A stretch of 64,000 nt of DNA from a virus. Below, piece by piece: positions 8,665 through 15,546 of the stretch (its first letter is position 1; every line of letters starts with the position of its first letter). The stretch lies in the IMG/VR virus record IMGVR_UViG_3300005613_000008, positions 62,001 through 126,000 of that record, one strand, 5' to 3'. Below the pieces are notes generated by a model that worked only from the letters and a program-made list of their open reading frames with translations, searched no databases and was not told the DNA's origin. A program made the position numbers and the translations under genes.

Positions 8665-8879
8665 TGAAAATTACAAAGACTAGACTAAAGCAGATTATCA
8701 AGGAAGAGCTTAGGGAAACAATGATAGATGAAAAAGTAGATCTATTTCTTTCTGATTTTTGCAAAGACAATGATGGAGAAGATCCTGATTTTGCTGATGT
8801 AAAGGCGTTTTTTGGCGATTCTCACCTATCGAGTCTTGTGTGGGAAGAGATAAGGGGCATAAGGGCTCCTTGTAAATAA
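8664..8879 (+). CDS. Small protein with N-terminal MKITKTRLKQIIKEEL motif
   Basis: A 71-residue protein overlapping the previous stop by one base. Its first 16 residues are the clearest example of the repeated leader; the rest is acidic (FCKDNDGEDPDFADVKAFFG) with no known domain. The I-K-E and E-E positions inside the leader fit the (I/L)-x-E rule for T4-type prohead protease cleavage, so the mature product may be the ~55-residue acidic tail. Function unknown. Confidence 0.6.
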   Translation: MKITKTRLKQIIKEELRETMIDEKVDLFLSDFCKDNDGEDPDFADVKAFFGDSHLSSLVWEEIRGIRAPCK

Positions 8880-8890
8880 AAGGTAAATCA

Positions 8891-10027
8891 ATGAATAACG
8901 ACGACGAGTTTGGCTTCTTGCCTCCCGCAGAAGCACCCCCATCATTCAACCAAGAAAAGGACCACTTCCACGAAGAAGTAGAAGCGGAAGACTTTGGTAT
9001 GGTTGAGGACTTCGGATTACAGATGGAATACTCTGACGAAGACATGCTCCCCGAGAACACAGCCCCATCATCTTTGAATGTGGGATTTGTCGGTGTTGGC
9101 GGGGGCGGCAATAAGATGGCGAACGCTATGATTGAGTTGGGCTTTAACAAAACCCTGCTTGTCAACAGCACAGGCAAAGACATTCCAAAGAATGTAGATG
9201 AAGAACACGTCGTCCTTATTCCTGACTCTGACGGCATCGGCAAGAACATCTCCTACGGCAAGGAAGTTCTAACACAGAACGGCGCAGTAGTTGAAGACGC
9301 ACTCCGCATCAAGCTAGGCAAGGTTGATTGGTTATTTGTTATGGCTGGTGGTGGTGGGGGCACTGGTTCGTCCGTGGTTGCTCTACAACCCGTCTTTGAG
9401 CGCTACCTACAATCTGTTCAGGCAAGCGGCAAGGTTGTCTATATCGTTTCTTGGCCAACAGCACAAGAAAACCTAAACCCAACCATCGCCCGTAACGCCC
9501 TGTCTCTGCTCAATGATGTGACCCCTTACCCACACATCGTTCTAGATAACGAGCGTTCTACGCGCCTCCTACGCGGTCGTATCGGTATGCTTGGTATGTA
9601 TCCAGTAGCTAATACTCAGTTCTCTAAAATCCTAGCTCAGATCCTTAAACTATCTACCGAGGATTCCCCAATCCAATCATTTGATTCCAAGGATCTAGAA
9701 ACCTGCTTAAACAAAGACGGTCGTGCCTTTATTGGTTCCACAATGATTAAGGATCCCAACACTGGCAAACTTGGCACAACGATCATGCACAACTGTATGA
9801 ATCGTTCTGCTTGTCCGCCACCCAAGGGCAAAGCGGCAGCCGGGTCGCTTATCCTTGTGGTCAGCGAAGAAATGGTTGCCGACCCTCGCGTGTCCAAGCA
9901 CCTTGAATCTGCGATTGCTTATGTTGGTGGTCGCTGCGAGACGCTTTTCTCTGGGGTTTATGTCAGAAAGAATGTCCCCGGACTGATTGCGATACTATCT
10001 ATGAATGGGATCGAGAAAGGAAAATAA
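8891..10027 (+). CDS. FtsZ/tubulin-superfamily GTPase with acidic N-terminal tail
   Basis: A 378-residue protein. After a ~60-residue acidic extension comes GFVGVGGGGNKMANAM (65-80), the first nucleotide loop of FtsZ, and MAGGGGGTGSS (151-161), the tubulin signature loop. A later Asn-rich helix (ENLNPTIARNALSLLND) fits the guanine-binding helix region. The T7-loop equivalent appears to read NTQFSKIL (N241), where FtsZ has NxDFAD, so the catalytic acids seem to be missing. Phage tubulins (PhuZ, TubZ) centre phage DNA or partition plasmids; whether this one forms filaments is unknown. It sits between SbcD-SbcC and small motif proteins. Confidence 0.8.
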   Translation: MNNDDEFGFLPPAEAPPSFNQEKDHFHEEVEAEDFGMVEDFGLQMEYSDEDMLPENTAPSSLNVGFVGVGGGGNKMANAMIELGFNKTLLVNSTGKDIPKNVDEEHVVLIPDSDGIGKNISYGKEVLTQNGAVVEDALRIKLGKVDWLFVMAGGGGGTGSSVVALQPVFERYLQSVQASGKVVYIVSWPTAQENLNPTIARNALSLLNDVTPYPHIVLDNERSTRLLRGRIGMLGMYPVANTQFSKILAQILKLSTEDSPIQSFDSKDLETCLNKDGRAFIGSTMIKDPNTGKLGTTIMHNCMNRSACPPPKGKAAAGSLILVVSEEMVADPRVSKHLESAIAYVGGRCETLFSGVYVRKNVPGLIAILSMNGIEKGK

Positions 10028-10031
10028 ATAA

Positions 10032-10277
10032 ATGAAGATCACAAAGCCTCAACTGAAACAGATTATCTTAGAAGAGTTATCTTCTTTGGAGACTGGCGAG
10101 CAACGCCGTGATTTCCAAAAAATGACTAATGCGCCAGCACAACAACAAACGTCTTTTGAAGAATGGGTTTCTGCTGTTTCGGCGTTTGGCTACGAGTTTG
10201 ACGAAAACTCCCCCAACCCCTATGATGCTTGGTTTGGGGGTCAGAGCCCAGAAGAGTATTTTAGGAGTTCTAGATAA
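10032..10277 (+). CDS. Small protein with N-terminal MKITKPQLKQIILEEL motif
   Basis: An 81-residue protein. Leader residues 1-16 differ from the copy at 8664 at only a few positions. The remainder (TSFEEWVSAVSAFGYEFDENSP...) is acidic and aromatic-rich with no recognised family. It follows the GTPase gene after four bases and shares one base with the next start, so all are likely cotranslated. Confidence 0.6.
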   Translation: MKITKPQLKQIILEELSSLETGEQRRDFQKMTNAPAQQQTSFEEWVSAVSAFGYEFDENSPNPYDAWFGGQSPEEYFRSSR

Positions 10278-10690
10278 TGCCTTACATGAAGAAAGGAAAG
10301 TGCGTCTACAAAAAAAACAAAGACGGCTCACAAGGAAAAAAGGTTGGTTGTACCAAAGGTTCAGTTGATGACTATTTAAAAGCGTTGTATGCGAATGTAG
10401 ATGACGCACTAAAAAAGGAAAACAAAACTATGAAAATCAAGAAGTCAGAGCTAATCGCTCTAATTAAAGAAGAGATTATGTCCGAGATGGATGGTCTCAC
10501 TATGATGGACGATCCATACGACGACGATGATATGGATATGAAGCAGGAGGGTATGGAAAACATTACCCCCGAGAACATCGAAATTGTTGGACAGGCTATG
10601 GCTCAAATGGCTCCACTTATTGGTGCTATGTCTCTTCCAGTTCTTATTGGAATGATCTACGAGAAACTAAAAGAAATGGGTGCTAAATAA
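10277..10690 (+). CDS. Two-module small protein: basic Cys module plus internal leader motif
   Basis: 137 residues. Residues 1-45 form a basic module with KGKCVYKKNKDGSQGKKVGC, and a second module begins at an internal methionine (base 10430) with MKIKKSELIALIKEEIMSEM followed by an acidic stretch DDPYDDDDMDM and a hydrophobic C-terminal helix. The internal ATG has its own AAAGGA about 10 bases upstream, so the second module could also be made separately. Placement of the leader motif in the middle is like that in the chimeric proteins at 52128 and 52892. Function unknown. Confidence 0.6.
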   Translation: MPYMKKGKCVYKKNKDGSQGKKVGCTKGSVDDYLKALYANVDDALKKENKTMKIKKSELIALIKEEIMSEMDGLTMMDDPYDDDDMDMKQEGMENITPENIEIVGQAMAQMAPLIGAMSLPVLIGMIYEKLKEMGAK

Positions 10691-10890
10691 TGAGTGAAGA
10701 GACCAAACAAGCCCTGCTTGATAAAGGCGTAGAAAAGATTACTTCCCGCAAACTACTTGTGTGGATTGCTGCCACAGGTCTAATGCTGTGGGGCGGACTA
10801 GAATCAGGTGACTGGGTTATTATCTCTGGTCTCTACCTTGGTGGTCAATCTGTGATTGACGCTATTGTAAAACTAAAAGGAATGGAATAA
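10690..10890 (+). CDS. Putative holin (two-span small membrane protein)
   Basis: A 66-residue protein with a short charged N-terminus, KITSRKLLVWIAATGLMLWGG as a first membrane segment, a tight turn (LESGD), a second span WVIISGLYLGGQSVIDAIV and a charged tail KLKGME. The size, SRK-hydrophobic pattern and two helices are typical of class II-like phage holins, which permeabilise the inner membrane so endolysin can reach the wall. The two spanin-like genes just downstream support a lysis role; the amidase itself is far away at 58697. Confidence 0.55.
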   Translation: MSEETKQALLDKGVEKITSRKLLVWIAATGLMLWGGLESGDWVIISGLYLGGQSVIDAIVKLKGME

Positions 10891-10892
10891 AA

Positions 10893-11180
10893 ATGAAAAT
10901 TACCAAAACTTTTTTAAAAAAAATCATTAAAGAAGAATTATCTTTCATAAAAGAGAATGATCCAATGTATGATCCTTTCGATGATGCGATCGTACCAGAT
11001 GAAACCCAGCAAGCTGCTGTGCCTGATGAAGAATATGAATCAGTAATGGATAAAATTAGAGAACTAGAATCTGTTTCAAAAAGCCTAGGAACTGTGAAGA
11101 TATCTTTCTTGAATACAGAATTAGATAAACTTCTTGATGAGCTATCAGAAATGGCAGATGTAATGCCTCGTCGTAGATGA
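10893..11180 (+). CDS. Small protein with N-terminal MKITKTFLKKIIKEEL motif
   Basis: 95 residues. After the leader, the body is acidic with PMYDPFDDAIVPDE and two predicted helices (SVMDKIRELESVSKSL and LDKLLDELSEM). No known domain. It sits between the holin-like and spanin-like genes, so it is either part of a lysis cassette or, if the leader is a capsid-targeting signal, an unrelated late protein carried in the same operon. Confidence 0.6.
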   Translation: MKITKTFLKKIIKEELSFIKENDPMYDPFDDAIVPDETQQAAVPDEEYESVMDKIRELESVSKSLGTVKISFLNTELDKLLDELSEMADVMPRRR

Positions 11181-11557
11181 AAGAAAAAATACTAGTTTTT
11201 TGTTTAAAACACTGGAAGGAGATCGGGCTTGTCCTGCTCCTTCTTGTTGTTTTTGCAAAGGGACGATATGATATTCATAATATCGTTAAAGCAAATGAGA
11301 TTTCCAGACAATCACTTGAAAATCAAATTACAGAGCTTCAATCAATACATGAACAAGAAATACAACAAAGAGACGAAGCACTTGAGAGATTTAGAATAAG
11401 GAATGAGCAATTAGAAATGCGCTATCAGGATGCTCTAATAGATTTAGCAAATGAGATTGACAAGCGAAAAAAAAATGTTATTAAAAGATATAGAGAAGAC
11501 AAAGACTCTCTTCGCATTCAAATAGAAAATACTTACGGATTTACTTATGTTCCTTAA
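11177..11557 (+). CDS. Membrane-anchored coiled-coil protein, possible i-spanin
   Basis: 126 residues: a short basic N-terminus, one strong membrane helix (IGLVLLLLVVFA, ~16-28), then a long charged helical region with heptad character to the C-terminus. This N-in, C-out single-span coiled coil is the architecture of Rz-type inner-membrane spanins. It overlaps the preceding gene by four bases and the next one by eleven, and spanin pairs are typically overlapping. No sequence-level family match is recognised, so the assignment rests on topology and neighbourhood. Confidence 0.45.
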   Translation: MKEKILVFCLKHWKEIGLVLLLLVVFAKGRYDIHNIVKANEISRQSLENQITELQSIHEQEIQQRDEALERFRIRNEQLEMRYQDALIDLANEIDKRKKNVIKRYREDKDSLRIQIENTYGFTYVP

Positions 11558-11954
11558 TATATTATTATTTACAACAGTTTCTTATGCTGGTTCTGAATTC
11601 ACTTTTATAGATCAAGGAGAGCGTTCTCCAATTGAAGGAGTGGTGTTCAATCCAGAGGCTTTATCGGAGGTTCTTGTGACCCCAGAAAGACTTAAACAAG
11701 AGTGTGAAATTGAGTGGACGAGAACTATAGAAAGAAAAGAAAATGAGTTTACACTAGAAATAGAAAAAGAAAAGATTCGTTACAACGCTCTCAATAAAAA
11801 GCACACCATAATGCTTATTGAAAAAGATACCGAGATTAATGAACTGCAAGAAATTGTAAAAAAGCAATCGCCAGCCTACAAGTGGATGTGGTTTGCGATT
11901 GGAATTGCAGCCGGTGGTGCTACCTACTATGGAATAGAACAGGTCACACAATGA
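11547..11954 (+). CDS. Secreted coiled-coil protein with C-terminal membrane helix
   Basis: 135 residues. The first ~15 residues (MFLNILLFTTVSYAGS) look like a signal peptide with an Ala-Gly cleavage site; there is no lipobox cysteine as in classical Rz1. A charged coiled coil (~60-115) follows, then a C-terminal hydrophobic helix (MWFAIGIAAGGATYYG). With the preceding overlapping gene it could form a two-component envelope-spanning complex, possibly a non-canonical spanin partner. It may instead be a structural or superinfection-related envelope protein. Confidence 0.45.
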   Translation: MFLNILLFTTVSYAGSEFTFIDQGERSPIEGVVFNPEALSEVLVTPERLKQECEIEWTRTIERKENEFTLEIEKEKIRYNALNKKHTIMLIEKDTEINELQEIVKKQSPAYKWMWFAIGIAAGGATYYGIEQVTQ

Positions 11955-12499
11955 GGCATACAAATCTTCCTTTTCACATTTATGTTTGGGTAAATAATAA
12001 ATATCTTGGACCTAAAATGCCAGAGGGCTACACTTATGCTTTATGGCATGGTATACATTCTAGAGAGGGGCAGATTCCTATGGCTCATGTTCTACTAGAA
12101 AGTGGTGCTCATTGGTCTGGCTTGCCGCTTCATGCAATGTCAAACTTTCACGGACCAGATACTTGGAAAGAAAAACCACATAACGATTTGATCCCTTGGA
12201 CTGCTATGGGACCAAACATAGAAGCATGGCACGCAAAATATTTAGAAGGACTTGAAGTAGAACTATTCCGCCATGGATGGAGTGGGAGGCATACAGGCAT
12301 AATAATCGACTGGATTGGTGGTTTTGATCGCTATCCGCAAGAACACAAACCTCTCAATCTTGTCTCTCTCGATGATGGTCAGTTTGCTCTACAACCAAAC
12401 AACTATTGTAGATTTAGAGACGATCATTTAATAGATGAAACTAAGTTTGAGCAAACAAAATTCTATCGCAGAGGCGAAGAGGTTTGGTGGGGACAATGA
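11951..12499 (+). CDS. Conserved-looking protein of unknown function
   Basis: 182 residues from the ATG in an ATGA overlap. The sequence is rich in His and Trp (VWVNNKY, ALWHGIHSREGQIPMAHVLLESGAHWSG, NFHGPDTW, IEAWHAKY), which could form a metal site but does not match a motif I know. It has no signal peptide or membrane segment. It shares ATGA overlaps with both neighbours, indicating translational coupling in this block of small genes upstream of the terminase. Confidence 0.55.
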   Translation: MRHTNLPFHIYVWVNNKYLGPKMPEGYTYALWHGIHSREGQIPMAHVLLESGAHWSGLPLHAMSNFHGPDTWKEKPHNDLIPWTAMGPNIEAWHAKYLEGLEVELFRHGWSGRHTGIIIDWIGGFDRYPQEHKPLNLVSLDDGQFALQPNNYCRFRDDHLIDETKFEQTKFYRRGEEVWWGQ

Positions 12500-12876
12500 G
12501 TAAAGATCCAGATTACATTGTAAAAGTAGAACAAGCCATCGCACAGAAGTATGGCGAAGAAACAATCCAGAACCCCAAGGCAGAATGGGACGAGAACAAA
12601 GAGAAAGTTTATCTTGAACAGATGAGAGAACTCTACAAAAAACAAAAGAAAAATGATGAAGCAAACGACAAAGTAGAACTAAATGGAATAAAGGTATCAA
12701 GAAAACTACTTAATAGAGAATCCAAGACAGGATGTCCTGTTTGTGGTGCCTTCTCACATTCTACCCGTGATGATGTCTCACTCGTAAAGTTTAACTGCTG
12801 TTACAAGTGCTACATCAAATGGGTTGAGGGAAGAGAAAAACGTTGGAAAGAAGGATGGCGACCAAATGAAAGCTGA
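12496..12876 (+). CDS. Small zinc-ribbon-like protein
   Basis: 126 residues. The N-terminal 75 residues are charged and helical; the C-terminal part has GCPVCG (~82) and CCYKC (~104), giving paired CxxC motifs about 20 residues apart that likely bind zinc. It ends with a basic KRWKEGW helix. This could be a DNA- or RNA-binding accessory protein. The ATG is chosen because it overlaps the previous stop as ATGA; an in-frame upstream TTG is less likely. Confidence 0.55.
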   Translation: MSKDPDYIVKVEQAIAQKYGEETIQNPKAEWDENKEKVYLEQMRELYKKQKKNDEANDKVELNGIKVSRKLLNRESKTGCPVCGAFSHSTRDDVSLVKFNCCYKCYIKWVEGREKRWKEGWRPNES

Positions 12877-13399
12877 AGAATTGAGAGCATTAATCAGAGA
12901 AGTGCTTAAAGAGCAAGACGACAAGATGACCTTAAAGTCTGGTTCAAAGACGCCACAGGCACTTAAAGCTGAAATCTTAGAGACTATCAAGAACATTGAT
13001 GTGGAAAAAATTAAATCACAAGAGCTAATGTTCTTAAATCAGATGATTGGTAAAATGTTTGAAATGGCTGCAACCGGAGATCTCGTTAGAGGTCGTCAGG
13101 CAATCCAGCGTGCTTTTGGGGTAATGTCTAAAGGCGTACCAAAAGAGGAGCCACAACAAACAAGTGAGGGTTATGAGCCGCCCATGATGCATGGTGGCAT
13201 CGATGACGATGACCATGAAGTCCAAATGGCTATGTCTGATCTTCATAAACTAGAAAAGTACGCCCCAGAAGTGTCACAACTTGCTTCGCAATACTCTGAC
13301 CTACCCGGCTGGGTTCAATCAAAAATTACTCTTGCTGCCGACTATTTAGGTAAAGTTTACCACTATTTAGATGGCAAGCACAATAAAGGAATGGAATAA
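12866..13399 (+). CDS. Leader-motif protein with a C-terminal helical domain
   Basis: 177 residues starting at the ATG after AAGGA. The leader MKAEELRALIREVLKEQ is a divergent member of the repeated motif. The C-terminal third (LPGWVQSKITLAADYLGKV) resembles a short helical domain I associate with small proteins of marine phages, usually beside capsid genes; no biochemical function is known to me. A Met/Pro/His-rich linker (EPPMMHGGIDDDD) separates the parts. It lies just before the terminase region, consistent with a virion or core role. Confidence 0.55.
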   Translation: MKAEELRALIREVLKEQDDKMTLKSGSKTPQALKAEILETIKNIDVEKIKSQELMFLNQMIGKMFEMAATGDLVRGRQAIQRAFGVMSKGVPKEEPQQTSEGYEPPMMHGGIDDDDHEVQMAMSDLHKLEKYAPEVSQLASQYSDLPGWVQSKITLAADYLGKVYHYLDGKHNKGME

Positions 13400-13947
13400 T
13401 GGCAACAGTTTACGAAATCGTTCAGGCTCTATCACAAGCCGCAGCAAATGCTTACGACGGCGCACACGACGCAGACGGTGAAGCAATCAAAGCAGGTCTT
13501 CAGCGCGAAGAAGGCAATCCACTAATCGACAAACGTGTTATGGACGGATTCGGTGTTAAGTTCCACGGCAACATGATGCGCCTATCTTACCAGTCTGAGG
13601 TGCAACTCAAAGAAGTTTACGCCAATGGATTCGAGGCTGACGTAGAGCAGCGCATGGCGGACATTGTTACTTTCCTCAAGAAAGAAGCACGCAAGTTAGG
13701 TGCTGGCTCTGTTTCTCTAACCAAGGAAGGCGAGATCGACATTCGCGTTGAGAACTCTTCTCGCGTTCGCTCTTGGGTCACTGCTTGCATGGACTACAAG
13801 ATTGGCGGCATGGAAGAGGTTGCTGTCGTTGGCGAAGCCACAGAAGACAAACTTGCTGCTGGCTGGGAAGCATTTATGAAGCAGGGCGGTCTTGGTAAGC
13901 GTCCACCCAACGATAAGAGACCAGCAAACTCTGGCAAGAAAGAATAA
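13399..13947 (+). CDS. Unknown protein preceding the large terminase
   Basis: 182 residues, soluble, with a mixed alpha/beta-looking sequence and a basic, Pro-rich tail (GKRPPNDKRPANSGKKE). It includes MDGFGVKFHGNMMRLSYQSEVQLKEV and a long helix FLKKEARKLGAGS. Small terminase subunits often sit immediately upstream of the large subunit, but T4-like gp16 features are not evident here, so that role is only positional. It could equally be a head-assembly factor. One-base overlap with the previous gene. Confidence 0.5.
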   Translation: MATVYEIVQALSQAAANAYDGAHDADGEAIKAGLQREEGNPLIDKRVMDGFGVKFHGNMMRLSYQSEVQLKEVYANGFEADVEQRMADIVTFLKKEARKLGAGSVSLTKEGEIDIRVENSSRVRSWVTACMDYKIGGMEEVAVVGEATEDKLAAGWEAFMKQGGLGKRPPNDKRPANSGKKE

Positions 13948-13957
13948 AGAAAGATGA

Positions 13958-15538
13958 ATGCCAAGATTAACGAAAAAAGAAATTCTCAAAGAAGTCGTTA
14001 AGTGCGGTAAGGAACCTTCTTATTTCCTAAAAAACTATGCCCGTATATCTCACCCGATGCACGGGCTTATGTTATTTAAGACATTTGATTATCAGGATCG
14101 GCTGCTAGAAGATTTCAACAACTACCGCTTTAATATTATCAACAAAGGTCGTCAGCTAGGTATTTCAACGGTTACCGCTGGCTACATTGTTTGGATGATG
14201 CTGTTTCATCGTGATAAGACCATTCTTGTTATGGCAACTAAGTTTGAAACAGCAGGTAACTTGGTCCGAAAAGTTAAAAATATTATGAAGAACCTTCCTG
14301 ATTGGATCAGGATTGCAAATATTACAACAGACAACCGCACGTCTTTTGAGTTGTCTAATGGTTCTTCTATCAAGGCTGCCTCTACCTCTGGTGATGCTGG
14401 TCGTTCCGAGGCACTATCACTTCTTGTTCTTGACGAGGCTGCTCACATTGAGGGTCTCGACGATCTATGGACTGGTCTCTATCCGACACTATCTACTGGT
14501 GGTCGCTGCATCGCCATCTCCACACCAAATGGTGTTGGTAACTGGTTCCACAAAACCTGCGCAGGTGCTGAGAACGGAGAAAATAATTTCAATCTCACAA
14601 CGCTTATGTGGTGGGTCCACCCAGAAAGAGATGAAGAATGGTTTAAGAAAGAAACCAAGAACATGTCCAGAAGACAGATCGCACAGGAGTTGGAATGTAA
14701 CTTCAATACTTCAGGCGAAACTGTTATTGATCCAGAGAACATGGAATGGATCATGGCTAATGTCAAAGAACCAAAGCATAAAACAGGCTTTGATAGAAAC
14801 TTTTGGATCTGGGAAGAGTATGACCCAAGCTGCAATTATCTTATGGCGGCAGATGTAGCCAGAGGCGACGGCGCTGATAGTTCTACATTCCACATTCTAA
14901 AACTTGAAACAATGGAAATCATTGGCGAATACATGGGCAAGCCAACACCCGACCTTTATGCGAACATGTTAAATCAGGTCGGCAGAGAATTTGGTAACGC
15001 TATGCTCGTTGTAGAAAATAATTCTATTGGCTATACCGTTATAGATAAATTGATAGAATATGGATATCCTAATCTTTATTATTCAATCAAATCTACACAC
15101 GAATACATTGACCAGCACCTTGGGGAACACAAGTCCGGTGCTATTGCAGGTTTCTCAACCACAAGCAAGACTAGACCTCTCATCGTAGCCAAGCTAGAAG
15201 AGTTTATGAGAAACAAACTAGTTAAGACGTATTCTTCACGTTTAGCAAACGAGTTCCGCACTTTTATTTGGTATAACGGGAAGCCACAAGCCATGAGAGG
15301 CTACAACGATGACTTGGTGATGGCTCTTGCAATTTGTTGTTGGGTTAGGGACACTGCCCTCCAGTCAAACGCCCGAGACCTTAACTACCAAAAAGCATTT
15401 GTTGATGCCATTATGACTTCGAGGACAACCCTGAACACACAGATAAAAGGACAAATTGGCTACACAGGCGAAGACAATACAAGTAAAATGAACGAAGCAA
15501 AAAATCTATATTCCCAATATATGTGGATAATCAAGTGA
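13958..15538 (+). CDS. terL: Terminase large subunit (gp17-like)
   Basis: 526 residues. ATPase domain: a Walker A variant KGRQLGIST (63-71) as in T4-type terminases, Walker B LLVLDEAAH (155-163) and a coupling-motif-like AISTPNG. Nuclease domain: AADVARGDGADSST (~296), VVENNSIG (~350) and YNDDLVMAL (~448) supply the RNase H-like acidic residues. The protein pumps DNA into the prohead through the portal encoded next and cuts it, probably by a headful mechanism as in T4. Length is close to the usual for this family without extra domains. Confidence 0.93.
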   Translation: MPRLTKKEILKEVVKCGKEPSYFLKNYARISHPMHGLMLFKTFDYQDRLLEDFNNYRFNIINKGRQLGISTVTAGYIVWMMLFHRDKTILVMATKFETAGNLVRKVKNIMKNLPDWIRIANITTDNRTSFELSNGSSIKAASTSGDAGRSEALSLLVLDEAAHIEGLDDLWTGLYPTLSTGGRCIAISTPNGVGNWFHKTCAGAENGENNFNLTTLMWWVHPERDEEWFKKETKNMSRRQIAQELECNFNTSGETVIDPENMEWIMANVKEPKHKTGFDRNFWIWEEYDPSCNYLMAADVARGDGADSSTFHILKLETMEIIGEYMGKPTPDLYANMLNQVGREFGNAMLVVENNSIGYTVIDKLIEYGYPNLYYSIKSTHEYIDQHLGEHKSGAIAGFSTTSKTRPLIVAKLEEFMRNKLVKTYSSRLANEFRTFIWYNGKPQAMRGYNDDLVMALAICCWVRDTALQSNARDLNYQKAFVDAIMTSRTTLNTQIKGQIGYTGEDNTSKMNEAKNLYSQYMWIIK

Positions 15539-15546
15539 GAAATTAA

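Noticed and set aside
8710-9249. A 179-residue minus-strand frame over the FtsZ-like gene
   Set aside because: No start signal and no domain; the + strand GTPase motifs lie directly opposite.
13342-13378. Two CTATTTA copies inside the gene at 12866
   Set aside because: Fully within coding sequence and not followed by a separate late operon; considered chance matches, as are copies near 1849, 4171, 19579 and 48630.
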